From positions 7,488,001-7,552,000 of the forward strand of contig NW_026622997.1 of NCBI RefSeq assembly GCF_023065955.2: a stretch of 64,000 bases of DNA, read 5' to 3'. Positions 1 through 31,897 of the stretch are shown here, one piece after another. This DNA comes from Ursus arctos (taxonomy: Eukaryota; Chordata; Mammalia; Carnivora; Ursidae). Within the stretch, counting starts at the first letter, position 1, and each line of letters opens with the position of its first letter. The notes beneath the pieces were generated by a model. It searched no databases. It was not told the DNA's origin and saw nothing but the letters and a program-made list of their open reading frames with translations. Both the position numbers and the translations under genes were made by a program.

Positions 1-3000
1 AAGCATAGTCACATAACAGGAACAGGAGAAAACCAACCTTGGATAAATGCATAGGCCAAAGGAACAAAGAAATGCATCATAATGTAAGAGCAAAGCTGGA
101 AAGGAGTCAGTTTTATAGCTAGCATGACCACTAAATTGGCATGTGGTCTTAACTAAATTACACATTTTCTTCTGTCTTTACTTCCCCTTTACCTTGCACA
201 TGAGAATAAGAACATTGCACATATGGTTACTCACGGGCATGCTAGAAAGATCCACTAGGTGGGTACGAGCAATGATGGAGAAAAGCCAATGCCAATTAAA
301 ACTACCCTCACTAATATGGCCATTGCTATGGTGACTATGGTGACTGTTGGAGCCCAGAACCATTTACAGCTAAAAATAAAGACGTTCTTATAGCCGATCT
401 CAACACAGGAGTGATTTGGAAATGGGAAATACAAGGGCAGCTTAAGAAACTGAATGGTGAGCGGGCTGCTGGATGTGTAATAGGAGTTTCCTACGGCTCT
501 GCACGGGCTCTTCTTCACAAAGAAATGACACACACGTTTCACTCTTGAGAGGCCCTGTGCCTTTCTGTGCTGTGTATGGTAGGGCTCGCTTCCATTATTA
601 AAGATCTACAGTGAAATGGCACATGAGCTCAGGAACAAGAAGAAGCTTCCAACTGGAAATCATTCTCATATCCAAAGAGTGAGCAGGAGTGTTCCCCTCA
701 CCTTTGATTTCTGAATGTTCTTTCTTCACAACCAATGAGCCATGTGAGACTCGCATAGGTGAGATCACTGGTCTTCAGAAATGTTGGAATTTACCCAGAA
801 ACCTGAGCGCTATTTCCAAAGTTGTTTCAACATTGGAAGCAAAGTGCCTCCTTCCTCGGGAGGCACACGACCCCTCGGTTCTCAACAGCGGCGGCGTGAG
901 GAAAGCTCTCGTGACTGTCACCGTTATTCCAAAGGGTGTAATTCTAAAGACGAGCCGGAAGCAGACACCTCTTGTTCTACTTGTGAAAACGAGTGCATTT
1001 CATGCGCGTGAATGCTCAGCCAGAAGAGAGCGGGGAGTGCCTGTGACATGCGCGTCACTCATCTGAGAGTAGACTCGCTGCTCAGAAGAACCTGATGAAC
1101 TGGGAGAAAAGTTCAGAATAAATGGAAGACACAATGTCTGATGCCTCTCGCCCCGGGATTTGATGACAAGTTCCAGAAAGCAAATTATTTATCAATCGGA
1201 TTCACCTGATTTCAGACCAAATCAAAACAACGAAGTCTGAGAAACCAAGTGTTCAAGGGTGCAAAAGACAGATTTTTCTTCTGGCGATAATGATCGCCCC
1301 TTTGAAAGGCATGGTTTAAAGACTGGAAGCAGTTTTCTCCCTCTAAATGTATCCGCGGGGTTTAAATGTCTCAAACAAATCTCCAGCCTGATTGCTCTAG
1401 CAAGCTGAGCGAGAGCAGAAGTCACGGACCCCTTACCCCGGCGACCAAAATCACAAAACAAACATTGAAAACTGAAGATGCCAGGGAAACATCTTCCCAA
1501 CTGTGTACTACCATGGGGTGTGGAGATGTGAGGAAAGGGGCACGGGGCTTGTCTGCGCCCCCAGGACCACAGCACTAGGCAACCCCCTTAACTGGGCGCT
1601 CCGAGTTCAAGTGCAGCGGCTCCCCCACCCCCCACGGCCACCCGTCATCATCGGGGTCAAGGCATCAGAACTGCTGATTTTTCCAAAAATCTTCCCAAAG
1701 CAGCAGCAACCGCAGCAGTTTTCCTGCAAAGCAAACAAAATATGACTCTTGTTAATTCAGCAGGGCTTTTAAAATTGTAATTAGTTGGTTGTTCCCCTTA
1801 GGAAAACCACACATGATTTTTTATAATGCATGTGTGCATGTGAGAGAAAAAAAGAAAGAAAGAAACCCCTTGCAGGATTCCACTGCTTACCAGAGTTGGG
1901 TTGGTTGGGTTTTTTTTTTTTTTTTCGGTTTATGCAAGATATTTTTGTACTATTTGCAAAATCGAAGCACAAGGCCGCTTTGTTTCATGTGAAGCACAGC
2001 CAGCTCCACACTGGCCATCCTGTCAGCTTGACCCCGCATCAGAGGGACATCGCGGAGCGGGCGTGGGAATGTTTTCATTTGCTTAATGACCACGTGGGAC
2101 ACGGGCCCGCACGCCATTTGTGGCCCTACCTCACTCCTGTGCATCGGAGGACATATCCTCAATTTATATTTCACAGGTTGGCAGTAGGTGGAATGGAAGC
2201 ACAGAGCGAAATGCCACTGGGTTGATTTTTAGAGTGTTTCCTCGACGCATCAGAAAACCTCTAACAAATTGCAGGAGATTTATATGCGTCAATTGACAGT
2301 GTGGATCCTGCCTTATTCATAGGGCCTGGAAGTCATTCTTTTTCCACAGGAATAATCTTCAACCACCAGATTTTAAAAATCAATATTATCACAAAGTTGG
2401 TTTTACTCCCAACAGAGCTTGCCAAAACCCCCATCTTGTCCTGGCAGGAAATACTATAAAAAATGATTCGAAAAAAAAAATTCTTCTCAAATGAGGCTCC
2501 TTTCAGAGTTAATATCTTAAGCTTACATTTTAACTTGGGAGAAAAAAAAAAGAAGGAAAAAAGTAAACTAGGAAGCGCCCACATCCCATGGACCTGAAAC
2601 AGCTTTCCCGGCCTGCAGTGCAACCAAGGTGAATTTCTGTGGCTAACTGCAGCCGGAGGGACCCGGGAGAGGAAGGCAGCCAGCCCGAGTGACTGTGCAG
2701 AGGCGGGCCAGGCCACACTCAGAGTAAGGCTGCACCAAGCAATTCCACCCAAAACGGTATCTAACAGCACCAGTGTGACCGGCTCAAATGTCTTTGTCCT
2801 CTGTATAACTGTCACTGCTTGGGCTGCCACCGTCCTCCATCACATTGGGTTCAAAGCACCAATGTGACATGGAAGGACTCTACCACCTCCCACTGTCATT
2901 CCTTCCTCATTCTTTCCCTGCCAGACCCTGGCCACAGGCCTGCCTTGCAATGGGACCTCCTGTCATCCAATGAATTCATTCCTACCAGGCCTCCAAAGTG

Positions 3001-3689
3001 ACTCCAGTGCTCATGGTGGGAATGCAGTTTGTGGCGAACCCTTGAGGTTTGTGGTCACTGTGGATGAAACTGGCAGGGAGAGCCGCCTGTGGACTCTGGT
3101 GCCCACCACTCACAGGGAAGGCCGGGCTGCACCTCAGAGAGCCCAACGACCCACGCCTGGGAGCACGGAGAGTCCTTTCCTTCTCTGCATTGTCACAAGA
3201 CATAAAGCTATCTTCTACTTTCCCCAAAACTTTACTTTGACCCGTGAGAATGGTCTTTGTAAATAGGAAGCCCAGGGCTTTCTGTTGATGTTTCATAGAT
3301 TTCTAGATAAATGATAGACTTCTAAGTAAGTGACCCATGCACCGAAGGCTGAATGCTTTCCTAACTCTGGTCTGTGACTTTTGTTATGATTTATTGATTT
3401 ATTTCTGCCTGATCTTATTCTATGAAAGGGTCAAGGCAGCTTACAAGAATACAGAGTCAAACAGACAAACAAAAACTTGAGGACCAGAATAAACACCAAT
3501 CAGAATAAAAGAGTAAGACCAGTGGGCAGCAAGAATACAGACTCATAAGTCTTACACATTTGTTATAATTGAGTTGCAACAATGGCCATGGACTTACCGC
3601 CCCAAATTAGAGAACCGACTTGCTGGAGGGTAAATGGACCCCCCAACAACGACATAAATGTTGGGATTTCTGAAAGTCCTCTGTAACAA
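1..3689. other. Flank 3' of MYLK4, no gene recognised
   Basis: No exon, repeat family or RNA gene could be named. There is a modestly CpG-rich part at 860-1060 and T-runs near 1911 and A-runs near 2470 and 2545. Short open frames show no coding pattern. Confidence 0.5.
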
Positions 3690-3731
3690 GTGCACGGCCT
3701 TAGCCTTCTTTAGAGCATAAATTAAGCTAGC

Positions 3732-3737
3732 TTTATT
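3732..3737 (-). terminator. Candidate AATAAA polyadenylation signal for MYLK4
   Basis: AATAAA on the minus strand (context tatcaataaagctag) is the first canonical signal met after the stop codon, 664 nt downstream. Cleavage would fall around 3705-3720. This is a candidate only. Confidence 0.4.
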
Positions 3738-3861
3738 GATATAATCAAAGGGATTCATGTGAAAAACTGTATCTTAAGAATTCTGACAGAATTCTAAGCA
3801 GGGTAGAGCCTTTCTATGAAGTGGTGGTTCTTCAAGGTCCAAGAGTAGGCAGCTCAGGGAA

Positions 3862-4030
3862 GAAAAATGAGCATGGGCTTTACATTCAGAGACTCCTCAG
3901 AAGTCACATTCTACCACATACTAGCAACACAGCTTTGGGGGAGCGATTGAGTCTAGAGTCTCTGAGATTGGTTTCCCCAGCAATATAAAAAAATACAAAT
4001 ACTTCCTCTGACCCCACACAACTGTGAGGA
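3862..4030 (+). mobile_element. MIR-like fragment
   Basis: Degenerate MIR order: tgggctttacattcagagac ... acatactagcaacacagctt ... tgagattggtttccccagca. Within the likely MYLK4 3' UTR. Confidence 0.45.
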
Positions 4031-4064
4031 CTAGCAGACACTGTCCTGTTCAGTTATTGGCACC

Positions 4065-4245
4065 CCCTGAACTAACATCATGCACCTTCTATGTGGCAGG
4101 CCCTGGTCTCCTGGCTTTACTTGGATTAGCTCATTGGAGCCACTCAATGAACATAGGAAGTAAGACTATCTCCAATGCACAAATCAGGAAACAGGTTTTT
4201 CTGCTAGAAAATGGCAGATTCAGGCTGCACACATGGCAGTCTAAA
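4065..4245 (-). mobile_element. MIR, inverted
   Basis: Reverse MIR: caccttctatgtggcaggcc ... cacaaatcaggaaacagg. Within the likely MYLK4 3' UTR. Confidence 0.5.
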
Positions 4246-4400
4246 ATCAGCCCCTCCCCTTCAGCAGAAACATCGCAGCGCTTCCCACATAGCTCAACAC
4301 ACATTTGACTTATTTCTTGCTCTCCTCTCCGAAGGCTTGCAAAAACACCTCTTTAGTAAAAGACCCAAGACCAACCTTTCAAATGGTTGCCTTCCATGGA

Positions 4401-23215
<18,815 letters not shown>

Positions 23216-23257
23216 CTGTGGACACACAATTGAATAATTGAAGTCACTTATTAATTA

Positions 23258-23473
23258 CATCAGGGTTTCTCAACCTCAGCACTACTGACACACGGGGTGG
23301 ATAATTCTTTGTTGTGGAAAATGTCATGAGCATTATAGAATGTCTTGCAGTATCTCTGTCCTCTACCCACCAGATGACGTTGATACCTCCTTCCCAGTTG
23401 TAACATCCAAAATGTCTCCAGAAATTGCTAAGTGTCCCCTGGGGGGCAAAATTATCCCAGATTGAAAACCACT
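23258..23473 (+). mobile_element. MER5A-like hAT-Charlie DNA transposon
   Basis: Starts cagggtttctcaacc and ends attgaaaaccactg, giving imperfect inverted ends. The interior includes tctctgtcctctacccacca and tgtctccagaaattgctaag. The likely 8-bp target duplication is aattacat / tattacgt. It begins about 40 bp upstream (gene sense) of the MYLK4 exon at 23137-23215. Confidence 0.85.
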
Positions 23474-23500
23474 GTATTACGTGATTCAAAAACAGGAAAA

Positions 23501-23520
23501 AAACACACACACACACACAA
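23501..23520. repeat. Short (AC)n repeat
   Basis: About nine AC units just after the MER5A-like element. Confidence 0.9.
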
Positions 23521-24502
23521 ACAACACCAAAATTAATAGCAAGTTAGAGGACAGGACAGTCTTATTTAATGAAAGCGTATAGAATACAATATTTGAAAAC
23601 AAATGAAATCACTACTCTAAAAGAAATTCTGTTAAATTCTGGCATAGTTTGTAAAAGAAGGCCCATCTTCATGAATGGATTAAAGGATATTGATAATGTG
23701 TATGTCACCTCTGACTTCTGTTTATATTGTCTTGATATAGTTCACATATAAATCAGATGAAAATGAGAGGATCTGTGTGAATAGGTTTTGTAAGCCAGAA
23801 AGTAGGAGACTAAAGTAAGCTTTTATAAATGAGCTTTCATATGGCTTAGAACAGATGGCCTTTTTCCTAGGCAGATAAACATCCTTCTCACAGTTCTGGC
23901 TTCTCTGAATTTGCTTGGCCAACTTTTCTTAAATGCCACATAAAAGGTAAACATTAGCCCAATCCACCCAAGTTATCACAAATTCTGCCGTTGTGCCTTA
24001 TAAATTAATGAAATTGTATGGATGTCCAAAGAATCTGGGTTTTTTTTTTTCTTCGGAAAGGACCAGAATTTGCCTTAGGGTCACCTGCAAGCATGAAACG
24101 TCATGTTTAAGTGCAGCTCAGGGACATCAAGACAGACCGCTACTGTACTTTTAAATAATCCAAGGGCAGTCTCATAGGTTCAGAGAATTTCCATTTTTCA
24201 GAAACACAAAGGTATGTTTAGTAAATCTGTGGAAAACCAAAATTAGAGATTACAGCTTCAGAGTTTGTAACTTCCTCTCCTAAGTGAAAGTGTGGGACAA
24301 AAGTTCTTCAACTTCCTCAGGCAAAGCCAGCTGCTTTCTCCTCCGCTCACGGCACGTGCACCCACCCCAGCATCACTGGCAACACTTTTAAAAAACATAT
24401 TTTCCCATGAATTTCCCACTAGCCTGAAGGCCTTGCTTAAATGGGCAGAAAGACTGATTCATCTTTGAATCTCTGGCACTTAGCCCTGTGACTAGGACAT
24501 AG

Positions 24503-24695
24503 TAATGATGGCGGTGATGGTGATGATAATGGTGATGATGATGGTGGTGATGATGATGATGCTGGTGGTCGTGATGGTGATGACAATGGTGATGATGATG
24601 GTGGTGATGATGATGATGCTGGTGGTCATGGTGATAATGATGATGATGATGAGGGTGACGGTGGTGGTGGCGATGATGTCAATGATGATGATGGC
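24503..24695. repeat. (GAT/GGT)n minisatellite with 57-bp higher-order unit
   Basis: Imperfect GAT/GGT triplets. A 57-bp block beginning aatggtgatgatgatggtgg recurs at 24528-24584 and 24585-24641 with very few changes. Open frames rich in Met and Val across it are repeat artefacts. Confidence 0.93.
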
Positions 24696-24915
24696 TAATA
24701 TACACTAAGCACTGTCTACATACCAGGCACATTTCGAAGCATATTATTAACTCAGTTGATCCTCATAGCAACCCTTTGGGATAGATACTATTAGCCACAC
24801 TTTATACTGAAATCAGGTAATTTCCAAGCATTTATAAAGTTCCGAAATTGTCGAACCAGGATTATTGGTCAGCTGTCTCCTTCATTCTGTGCTCTTAACT
24901 ACTACGTTGTACTCT
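24695..24915 (-). mobile_element. MIR, inverted
   Basis: Contains actaagcactgtctacatac, taactcagttgatcctcata and ctgtgctcttaactactacg, the reverse of the MIR consensus. It directly follows the GAT minisatellite. Confidence 0.75.
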
Positions 24916-27198
24916 CACTTAGAAAGAAATAGATTACAGGCAAGGTGTGTTGTTAGTATTTATCGAGTATCTATTGCACAGCCAGTACCACAGGGGATAA
25001 GAAGGAAGATTAAGAGAGAAGGGTATAAAATGGGAACACGTCAGTAGAGTGAAGAAATAAATATTTGCCAAACAATTAGAATTAACATGGAAGAAAGACA
25101 AGAGAGAGAGAATCTAAGTCCAATTTTGAAAATGAGTCAAATTAGCCAAATAAGATAGTTTTACAAATTGTGTTTAAGATATTGTATAATTTTGTTTTTC
25201 GGTGCTTCTCTTTCGAAATGAAAACTCCGGACGGATAGTATTGTGCTTCAGGATTTACCCTGGATGACGTGAACATAGATGGACTTGATAATGAAAACTG
25301 GTATGTATCAATCAGTTTCAGTTCATCAAATTAGGTAAAATTGAGAATTTGGTGGTAAGACTCCATGGAGTACCAAATTGATGAGCGTTTGCCTCTAAGG
25401 TCACGCAGGTGTTGGTGGCAAAGGTCCGGGAGTTGTGCTAGCATTCTTTGGGTAGAGCAGTTGGAGTTGACCAACAGGAGAAGCTGTCGATTCCCAGGCA
25501 TGTGAGAAACCAGCTTCCAGAGGAGGCTGGTTTTTTTCTTTGTCAATTATATATCACATATGTTTTACCACTTAAGTAATGTAAGGAGGTCTTTATTCAT
25601 TGCCACAGGCTATTGTATTTTCATTTCTCTATGTAATACTGACATCTAGAGGAACTTCGAACTGAGTTTCCAAAAGGGCAGAAGCTGTATTTCTCCTTTC
25701 CTGTTTCTGGACAGCAACTTCAGTATGAAGAGTTTTTACTGTGTGTTTCCATGTTATCTGTAGAAGTCGCAAAATAGGAAGCACAAGTCTGTAGGCTTGT
25801 ATCTTGTTCCAAAGTGAACATATTTTCTACTGATGAGAGAGGACACGACCGGACTGTTAGGCATGACGTTCCCATAAGGATTACTACCACCCTCCGTAAA
25901 TGATACAAATCACGTCAGAGACTATGTTCCTTTGCTAAATTCACACTGATGACCACGATGAGCATGAGGACTTCATTTCATTCAAATTCACTCATTATTC
26001 CTTCGCTTCATTAATACTTCTTATTTGCATATGGATTCATTTCGTGACCAATTACTCATTGCTTTTATAATAATCCATCGATGTATTTAGAATGACATAC
26101 AGAAGAAAGGAGACCCAAATGCCCAAGTACTTTAAAACAAGTTCTGTTCTCTCCACTCTGTAGAGTTTTCTAGACTGGTGTCCCAAGTGGGGCGTATGTA
26201 GCCGGAGTGTGTCCAAAGTAGTCTTCAGGTTGTGTAAAGGAAATGTTAGAACTCATTTCTATTTGTTTTCCATTCTTTTAAAATTTATATTTTATATATG
26301 TTGTAAAACATGTATGAATAAAATTGGACAGATATACAATTTACAAGTATCTGTAATATACTAAATTTATTTACAAAAATAAATATACATGTATTGCTTA
26401 TCAATGTGCATAATTTCTGAATAAACATATTGGGATTTGCTTAAATGCATTTTCCCGATCGCAGTACAAAATCAAAATACTTTGGAGACCGTTCTTCCAA
26501 ATAACACCATTTCTTAGGTTCTGATTTTCTGAAATATGTGCTTTAGAGAAGAATCATTCTAATGAGCAGGTTCAAGAACAAGTACATAATTTGAACAATC
26601 AGCTCGTTTCTTTCAAAGTGCTTTTAAGAGGTGGAGATTCATTGCTTAATGACGATTTTGACCATTTAGACCAATCGTACGCACGTTCTCCTCTTGTCTC
26701 CGTGCAGTTTCACTGACTGCCATAGAAACAAGAGCTGAGCAGGAAGGCAACAACCTTCCGGAAGCGTGTGCCCCCCGACCTAGTGCGGAGCGCACTCCCA
26801 CCTCGGACCACAGCCTGTCCCCATACGACACTACAACTCTACTCCTCAACGTGGTGGAACAACCAAAAGGAAAATTCGTTCTGTCGAATGACTGCCTCAT
26901 CCCTCTTCATTTCCTTTCAATAAAAATCAACTTTAAAAACCCATCCGAAAGTGGATTTAAACTTTCAAAGGACAGAAAGGAAAAGAGCTACTGCGCCCTC
27001 TGGACGCCCACAATGCCGTGATCATCTTCTGGGTGTTGTATGGTCACTTGACATGCCTGTCCCCTCACTGGGATATGGACCCTTCTCTTCACCATTGCTT
27101 CCCCGGCACCACGTGCTGAATATGCTTGGTGAAGCCACGAGAGATGCTTGGTGCAGTAAAGGAAAGAAGTCTTGCAGGACTGGCGCCCTCATTCTGAC

Positions 27199-27558
27199 AA
27201 CATTCTTTTTTTTTTTTTTAAGAGTATATACGTATTTTTTTTATTTTCTTTTTTTAACTTTTTTTATGTTCAGTTAGCCAGCATATTAGTTTTTGATGCA
27301 GTGTTCAACGATTCATTAGTTGCGTATAACACCCAGTGCTCATCACATCACAGACCCTTCTTAATACCCATCACCCGGTTATCCCACCCCCCCGCCCCCC
27401 TTCCTTCTGTAATCCCCAGTTTGTTTCCCGGAGGCCAGAGTCTCTCATGGTTTGTCTCCCTCTCTGATTTCTTCCCCATCAGTTTTTCTTCCCTTCACCT
27501 GTGGTCCTCCGCACTATTCCTTGTGTTCCACATATGAGTGAAATCACATGATAATTAA
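27199..27558 (-). mobile_element. L1 3' region, inverted
   Basis: Contains the carnivore L1 segment cgtataacacccagtgctca, ttaatacccatcacccgg and the C-rich run cccacccccccgcccccc, read in reverse. It begins with poly(T) at 27206-27220, the reverse of the A tail. Confidence 0.82.
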
Positions 27559-28396
27559 CAATATTCTTTAATCAGGCTGTGTCATGGAAAAGCCCAACTC
27601 CCGAAGCACCACCCGAAATGTATCCCTATCACCGATGCTCATATCCTTTGCATCACTTAACTGATGGTGAGTGATATCTGCAGTCTTGATTTGGAGATTA
27701 TGGTTGCAACAGAAAACTGTTTTCTTACCATCACAATGGAACATGACTAACTAACTGAGCTGAGGGCTTGTCATATGACTGCCATGGAGATGCCAAGAGG
27801 AACATTTTCTGGTAATTTTAACCTGATGCCTAGAAATACAAAAGCAAAATGATAACAATTTATAATGACTTTGTTCAACTTTGATTGGGCTCATCATGGG
27901 AGAGAGAAAAAAAATAGAGCCTAAAAGAAATACAAAAAGAGGAATTTTCAGAATACCAAAACTACATTTCCTTATTTGAGGATAGAAGATAATTTTAGAA
28001 ATCATTTGTAAAGTGAATCTATTTCTTTTCATCTTCAGGGCACACTCAGATTCATGCTTATTAAGTGAGACTCCCTGAGGTCCCCGGCTGATAAAAAGAA
28101 TGTTCACGAACCATAACCTGTTTCATGGTCCATGGGGACTGGTGTGGAATAAGGCAGGACAGGATCCAACTGACCGGATCCAGGAAGGGAAAGTGCTCAT
28201 CTTGGCCTCAGGACTCAGTAAGCAGACCCTCCCTGTGCTGCTGAGAACATCAGGGATAATCAAACAGTCACCTGAGAAAATAACCCTGCCAGGAAAATTA
28301 AAGCCTTCGATGCATCCACTGTTATATGGACAGTGCTTCATTCAGAAAGCAAGAAAATAGAATTCCTCAAGGATATATATCCAAAAAAAGGCCTGA

Positions 28397-28592
28397 GGGG
28401 CGCCTGGGTGGCTCAGTCCTTAAGCATCTGCCTTTGGCTCAGTGCGTGATCCCAGGGTCCTGGGATCGAGCCCCACATTGGGCTCCTCCACTGGGAGCCT
28501 GCTTCTTCCTCTCCCACTCCCCCTGCTTGTGTTCCCTCTCTCGCTGGCTGTCTCTCTCTCTGTCAAATAAATAAATAAAATCTTTTTTTAAA
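28397..28592 (+). mobile_element. CAN-SINE with 14-bp target duplication
   Basis: Starts ggggcgcctgggtggctcag and ends aataaataaaatc with an A/T tail. It is flanked by aaaaaaaggcctga (28383-28396, repeated ending 28606). Confidence 0.95.
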
Positions 28593-29490
28593 AAAAAAAG
28601 GCCTGAAATTAAAGGCTGGTTCAGGAAAGTCTAACTGGACCATCTGTCAGGTGAAGATACATGGTAATTTTACTTTTATTTGATTTTAAGATGTATTGAG
28701 CAGAACTATTAAAAAAAAAAGAGCATGCTACCACATTTAACCATCTCCTCTAGCAGGAAATGTTTGACTAGAGAACAGCACTGGTCAAATGCACTGTATC
28801 AGGTTATTCCTTATTGACTAGACTTTTCTTAATTTAAATACACTTTCAGGTTTTCTTATTCCAATAACCGCCTTGCTATGGCCAAGCCCGTGCCGGCCAC
28901 ATGTTCAGTCCTGAGGCGGTGTATGAAGCCTGGTCAGGGGGTGGCAGACCCCTAATATCTGCCCACCACCCCAGGGGCCAGGCCAGGCTGTGGATGAGAG
29001 CTCTGTCATTAAAAACATTGGCTCGCCTCCATTCTTTTATCCAGCCTGCCGTTGTTGATTTTAGAAGAAGCAGTTAGAACAAGTTCAGAATCTTCACCTA
29101 AATGTTTAGCCACCTCAGGTACTTTGATCGTATAGATTGTGTTTTTTTCCGTATCTTATGCCTGATGGATAAGCTCACCCAATACATTTTATACAGATTC
29201 ATATTTTTGTATTTCCTTCTCATCATCAATGCTCCTGTCCTCCCCACACAGAAAATGCTGAGCCCTCTGACTCATAACTGCTCATTTTTCCCACTCGAAC
29301 TACTCACGTGACTTTGGTTGGCTACACATGCTATCCCCCACCTTGCAGGCCCAAACCCTCCTTTGTTCTAACAAGGTCAAAACTGGGAGGGGGGGATTTG
29401 AAAATATTTGATGCATGGGTTCCATCCCTAAGAGGGGGTGGGGCAGCACACTATTATTTTTTCTAATATCCTCCCCTCCCCCCACCGCAC

Positions 29491-29543
29491 AACCACACAC
29501 ACACACACACACACACGCACGCACGCACACGCACACGCACACA
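29491..29543. repeat. (CA)n with CG interruptions
   Basis: CA dinucleotide repeat whose 3' half carries regular cgca variants. Confidence 0.97.
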
Positions 29544-30214
29544 ATTAACTCCAAGGTACTATAAAGGTTGGGAGCCACTGCTTCTGTCTGCTCAGCTCCT
29601 CCCACTCTGGGTTGTTTTGTTGTTTTGTTTTTTCCTTGAATCCTTCTTACCACCCAGGCTGCCGTGCCACAGTTCTGAATGATAGCAATAACACTGGAGA
29701 CGTGGTGTCTCTCCTAATCCCGAGTTCCTCTCACCCACCAGCAAGGGTCTTTGATCCTCTCCAGGATGCATTATCCCCCAAACCACTGCCTCTTCCTTGC
29801 CGGCCACCCAGGGACACATGTGTGGAAGTGAGACTCAGGCAGACTGCTCCAGAGACCGCAAAGCCTCCCCTCCAAAAGTGAGCTCAGGGGCATCCAAGGA
29901 GGGCAAGCCAATAAAAAAGCCAGCATTTCCAACCACACCTGAAATCCTCTGCCTGGCTTCCTGGTCAAAGCTTAGTTAATTGAAAGTGATTTAATTCCTC
30001 CCCCAAAATGGAGGTGAGCAGAAGAGGGGAGGACTCAGGGTAAGTGGAGAAACACCACTTCACAGGGTGTAGAATTATTTATAGCCCTTTACACAAAAGT
30101 ATATCTGAGAACCATAAATGGTGGCATGCTCTGCCGTCTTGGGATTCTGCCACCAGAAAAGCAAGCACCTGAGCGCTTCAAAACCTGTGCGGCAAGATTA
30201 CCAAGAAAGTACAA

Positions 30215-30218
<4 letters not shown>

Positions 30219-30253
<35 letters not shown>

Positions 30254-30289
30254 ACAGAGACAGAGACAGAGACAGAGACAGAGACAGAG
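30219..30289. repeat. Compound (GT)n(GAGACA)n repeat
   Basis: About 16 GT units run directly into about six GAGACA units. Confidence 0.97.
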
Positions 30290-30966
30290 GAGAGAATAAC
30301 CAATACAAATGCAAGTATAAATGGGATTACAGCTCCTTGATGTTCATTTGATAAAATGAGTCTTACTTAGTCAGATTGCTCTTTTATACTACACAAGACC
30401 CAACCTTGGAATGTTTTCACATGAAGTATACAGTGTTTTTTCATCACCTAATAAAACTCTTCTATTTCTTCCTGCCGCAGACAGTTTTACAAGCATTCAT
30501 TTCACATAGTGTTCTCAGTGTGCTTTTTAATTTTTATTTTAGGTTCACTTTTATCACTCCATCTCCTGTCTCCTGCTCTGAGTAAGCAATCAGCGTTCTA
30601 GTCCAGCCTCTCCCCACAGGCTGGCTCGTGGAAGTAGCGTCTGTTGGCAGAGGCTCCCGGGGAGCTCAGTGTTTCCTCAGGTGAGGTGATGTGTGGTCCC
30701 ACAGCTTGTTAGGGAGGTTCGGAGATTTGAACTTAGATTCACTGAGCAAAATACCTAACCTCCTCATGGTTTGCCTTTCCATATCTTGCCCTGCACGGCA
30801 AATTTTGCAAGCACGCTACAAAGTAGCTTTAAAAAGTTATCTCTGAAAGGCAATGAGAAGCTGCAAAGCTCTTAAAAAGTCCCTGCATTTGGAATATGTA
30901 ATCCAAACTCAGTAGATAGAAATAATCAGTCATGACTACCCCCAAACCCTTCGTTGTCTAGTCCCT

Positions 30967-31116
30967 TCTACTCAAACTTGGTCCCTGGACAGCAGCAACC
31001 TGGGAGCTGGTTGGAAGTGGAGACTCTCAGCCCTGCCCTCCACTTATCCAATCAGAATCTGCACTTTAACCATTCGCCAGGTGGTTCCCACGCCCATTAA
31101 AATGTGGGAAGCACTG
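30967..31116 (+). mobile_element. hAT-type non-autonomous element (MER20/MER3-like)
   Basis: Contains cttggtccctggacagcagc, ccaatcagaatctgcacttt and aaaatgtgggaagcactg. Same layout as at 17258. Subfamily uncertain. Confidence 0.55.
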
Positions 31117-31525
31117 ATCCAGATAACATCCATAATGACTTGGTGCAAAGAAATATTTCATGAAATATCTGTCATGGCCGCTAGTATTTCTTTGAATCTG
31201 GCCTCCATCCACAAAGAGCCATTGTCACACTTGGTTAAGCTCAGGGGGAGTCTTGTGGAGAAAGCAGAGAGGAGCCAACAAACGCTCAGCTGGTCTGGAT
31301 GTCAGCTGCCCTTGGGGGAAGTGGTCAGTGGAAGTCCAGAACTGTAGAGAATATTAGCGAGCTTTGAAGAATGTCCAGAATTTTGACACTGGCCCAAGGA
31401 GTCCTAGCAAGGACTCAGAAGTGTATGCAAGACCTGATATCATGTACCTAAAATTTTCCACTGATCTCTGGGGTCTCTACCAAACTCAGATCTCAGAGAA
31501 AAGCAACATTAAGGTGTAAAGTTTC

Positions 31526-31897
31526 TGCTATGGGCGGAAAGTGTGTGTCCCGCCAAAATTCATATACTGAAGCCCTAACTTCCAATATGATAGTATTAGA
31601 AGGTGGGGCCTTTAAGTGGTAATTAGGTGTGGATGATGTCACGAGGGTAGAGTCTTTATGGTGAAATCAGTGTCTTTATAAGAAGAGGATGAGACTAGGG
31701 CCTTCCTCTGTCTCTCTGCCATGGGAGGATACAGAGATAATGCAACTGTCTGCAAGACAGGAAAAGGGTTCTCAGCAGAACCAGACCATACTTGGGACCC
31801 TGATCTCAGACTTCCAGCCTCTAGGACAGTGAGAAAGAAATTATTGTGTAAGCCACCCAGTCTATGGTATTTTGTTACAACAACCTGAACTAAGACA
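31526..31897 (+). mobile_element. MLT1-type MaLR solo LTR
   Basis: About 372 bp with tgctatgggcgg at the start, caaaattcatatactgaagc, gtggggcctttaagtggtaa, gtgtctttataagaagagga and taagccacccagtctatggt, ending ctaagaca. This is the MLT1 (ERVL-MaLR) pattern. No internal region lies next to it, so it is a solo LTR. Confidence 0.88.

Larger units (their letters stand above)
3690..4400 (-). other. MYLK4: Probable MYLK4 3' UTR
   Basis: This is the sequence after the MYLK4 stop codon down to the first AATAAA on the minus strand (revcomp tttatt at 3732-3737). MIR-like fragments lie inside it. The true end is not visible from sequence, and further AATAAA candidates exist near 3390. Confidence 0.45.
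23521..27198. other. MYLK4 upstream intron or flank, mostly unassigned
   Basis: Contains the GAT minisatellite and a MIR, both listed separately. 26270-26420 is very AT-rich. 26640-26900 has several CpGs and an open minus frame with no recognisable product. No MYLK4 N-terminal exon was found. Confidence 0.45.
27559..31525. other. Unassigned DNA with listed SINE, hAT and dinucleotide repeats
   Basis: Outside the listed elements nothing is recognised. 28890-29000 and 29560-29980 are GC-richer but show no exon pattern. Confidence 0.45.

Noticed and set aside
24505..24708. Met/Val-rich open frame
   Set aside because: It is the GAT/GGT minisatellite read in one frame.
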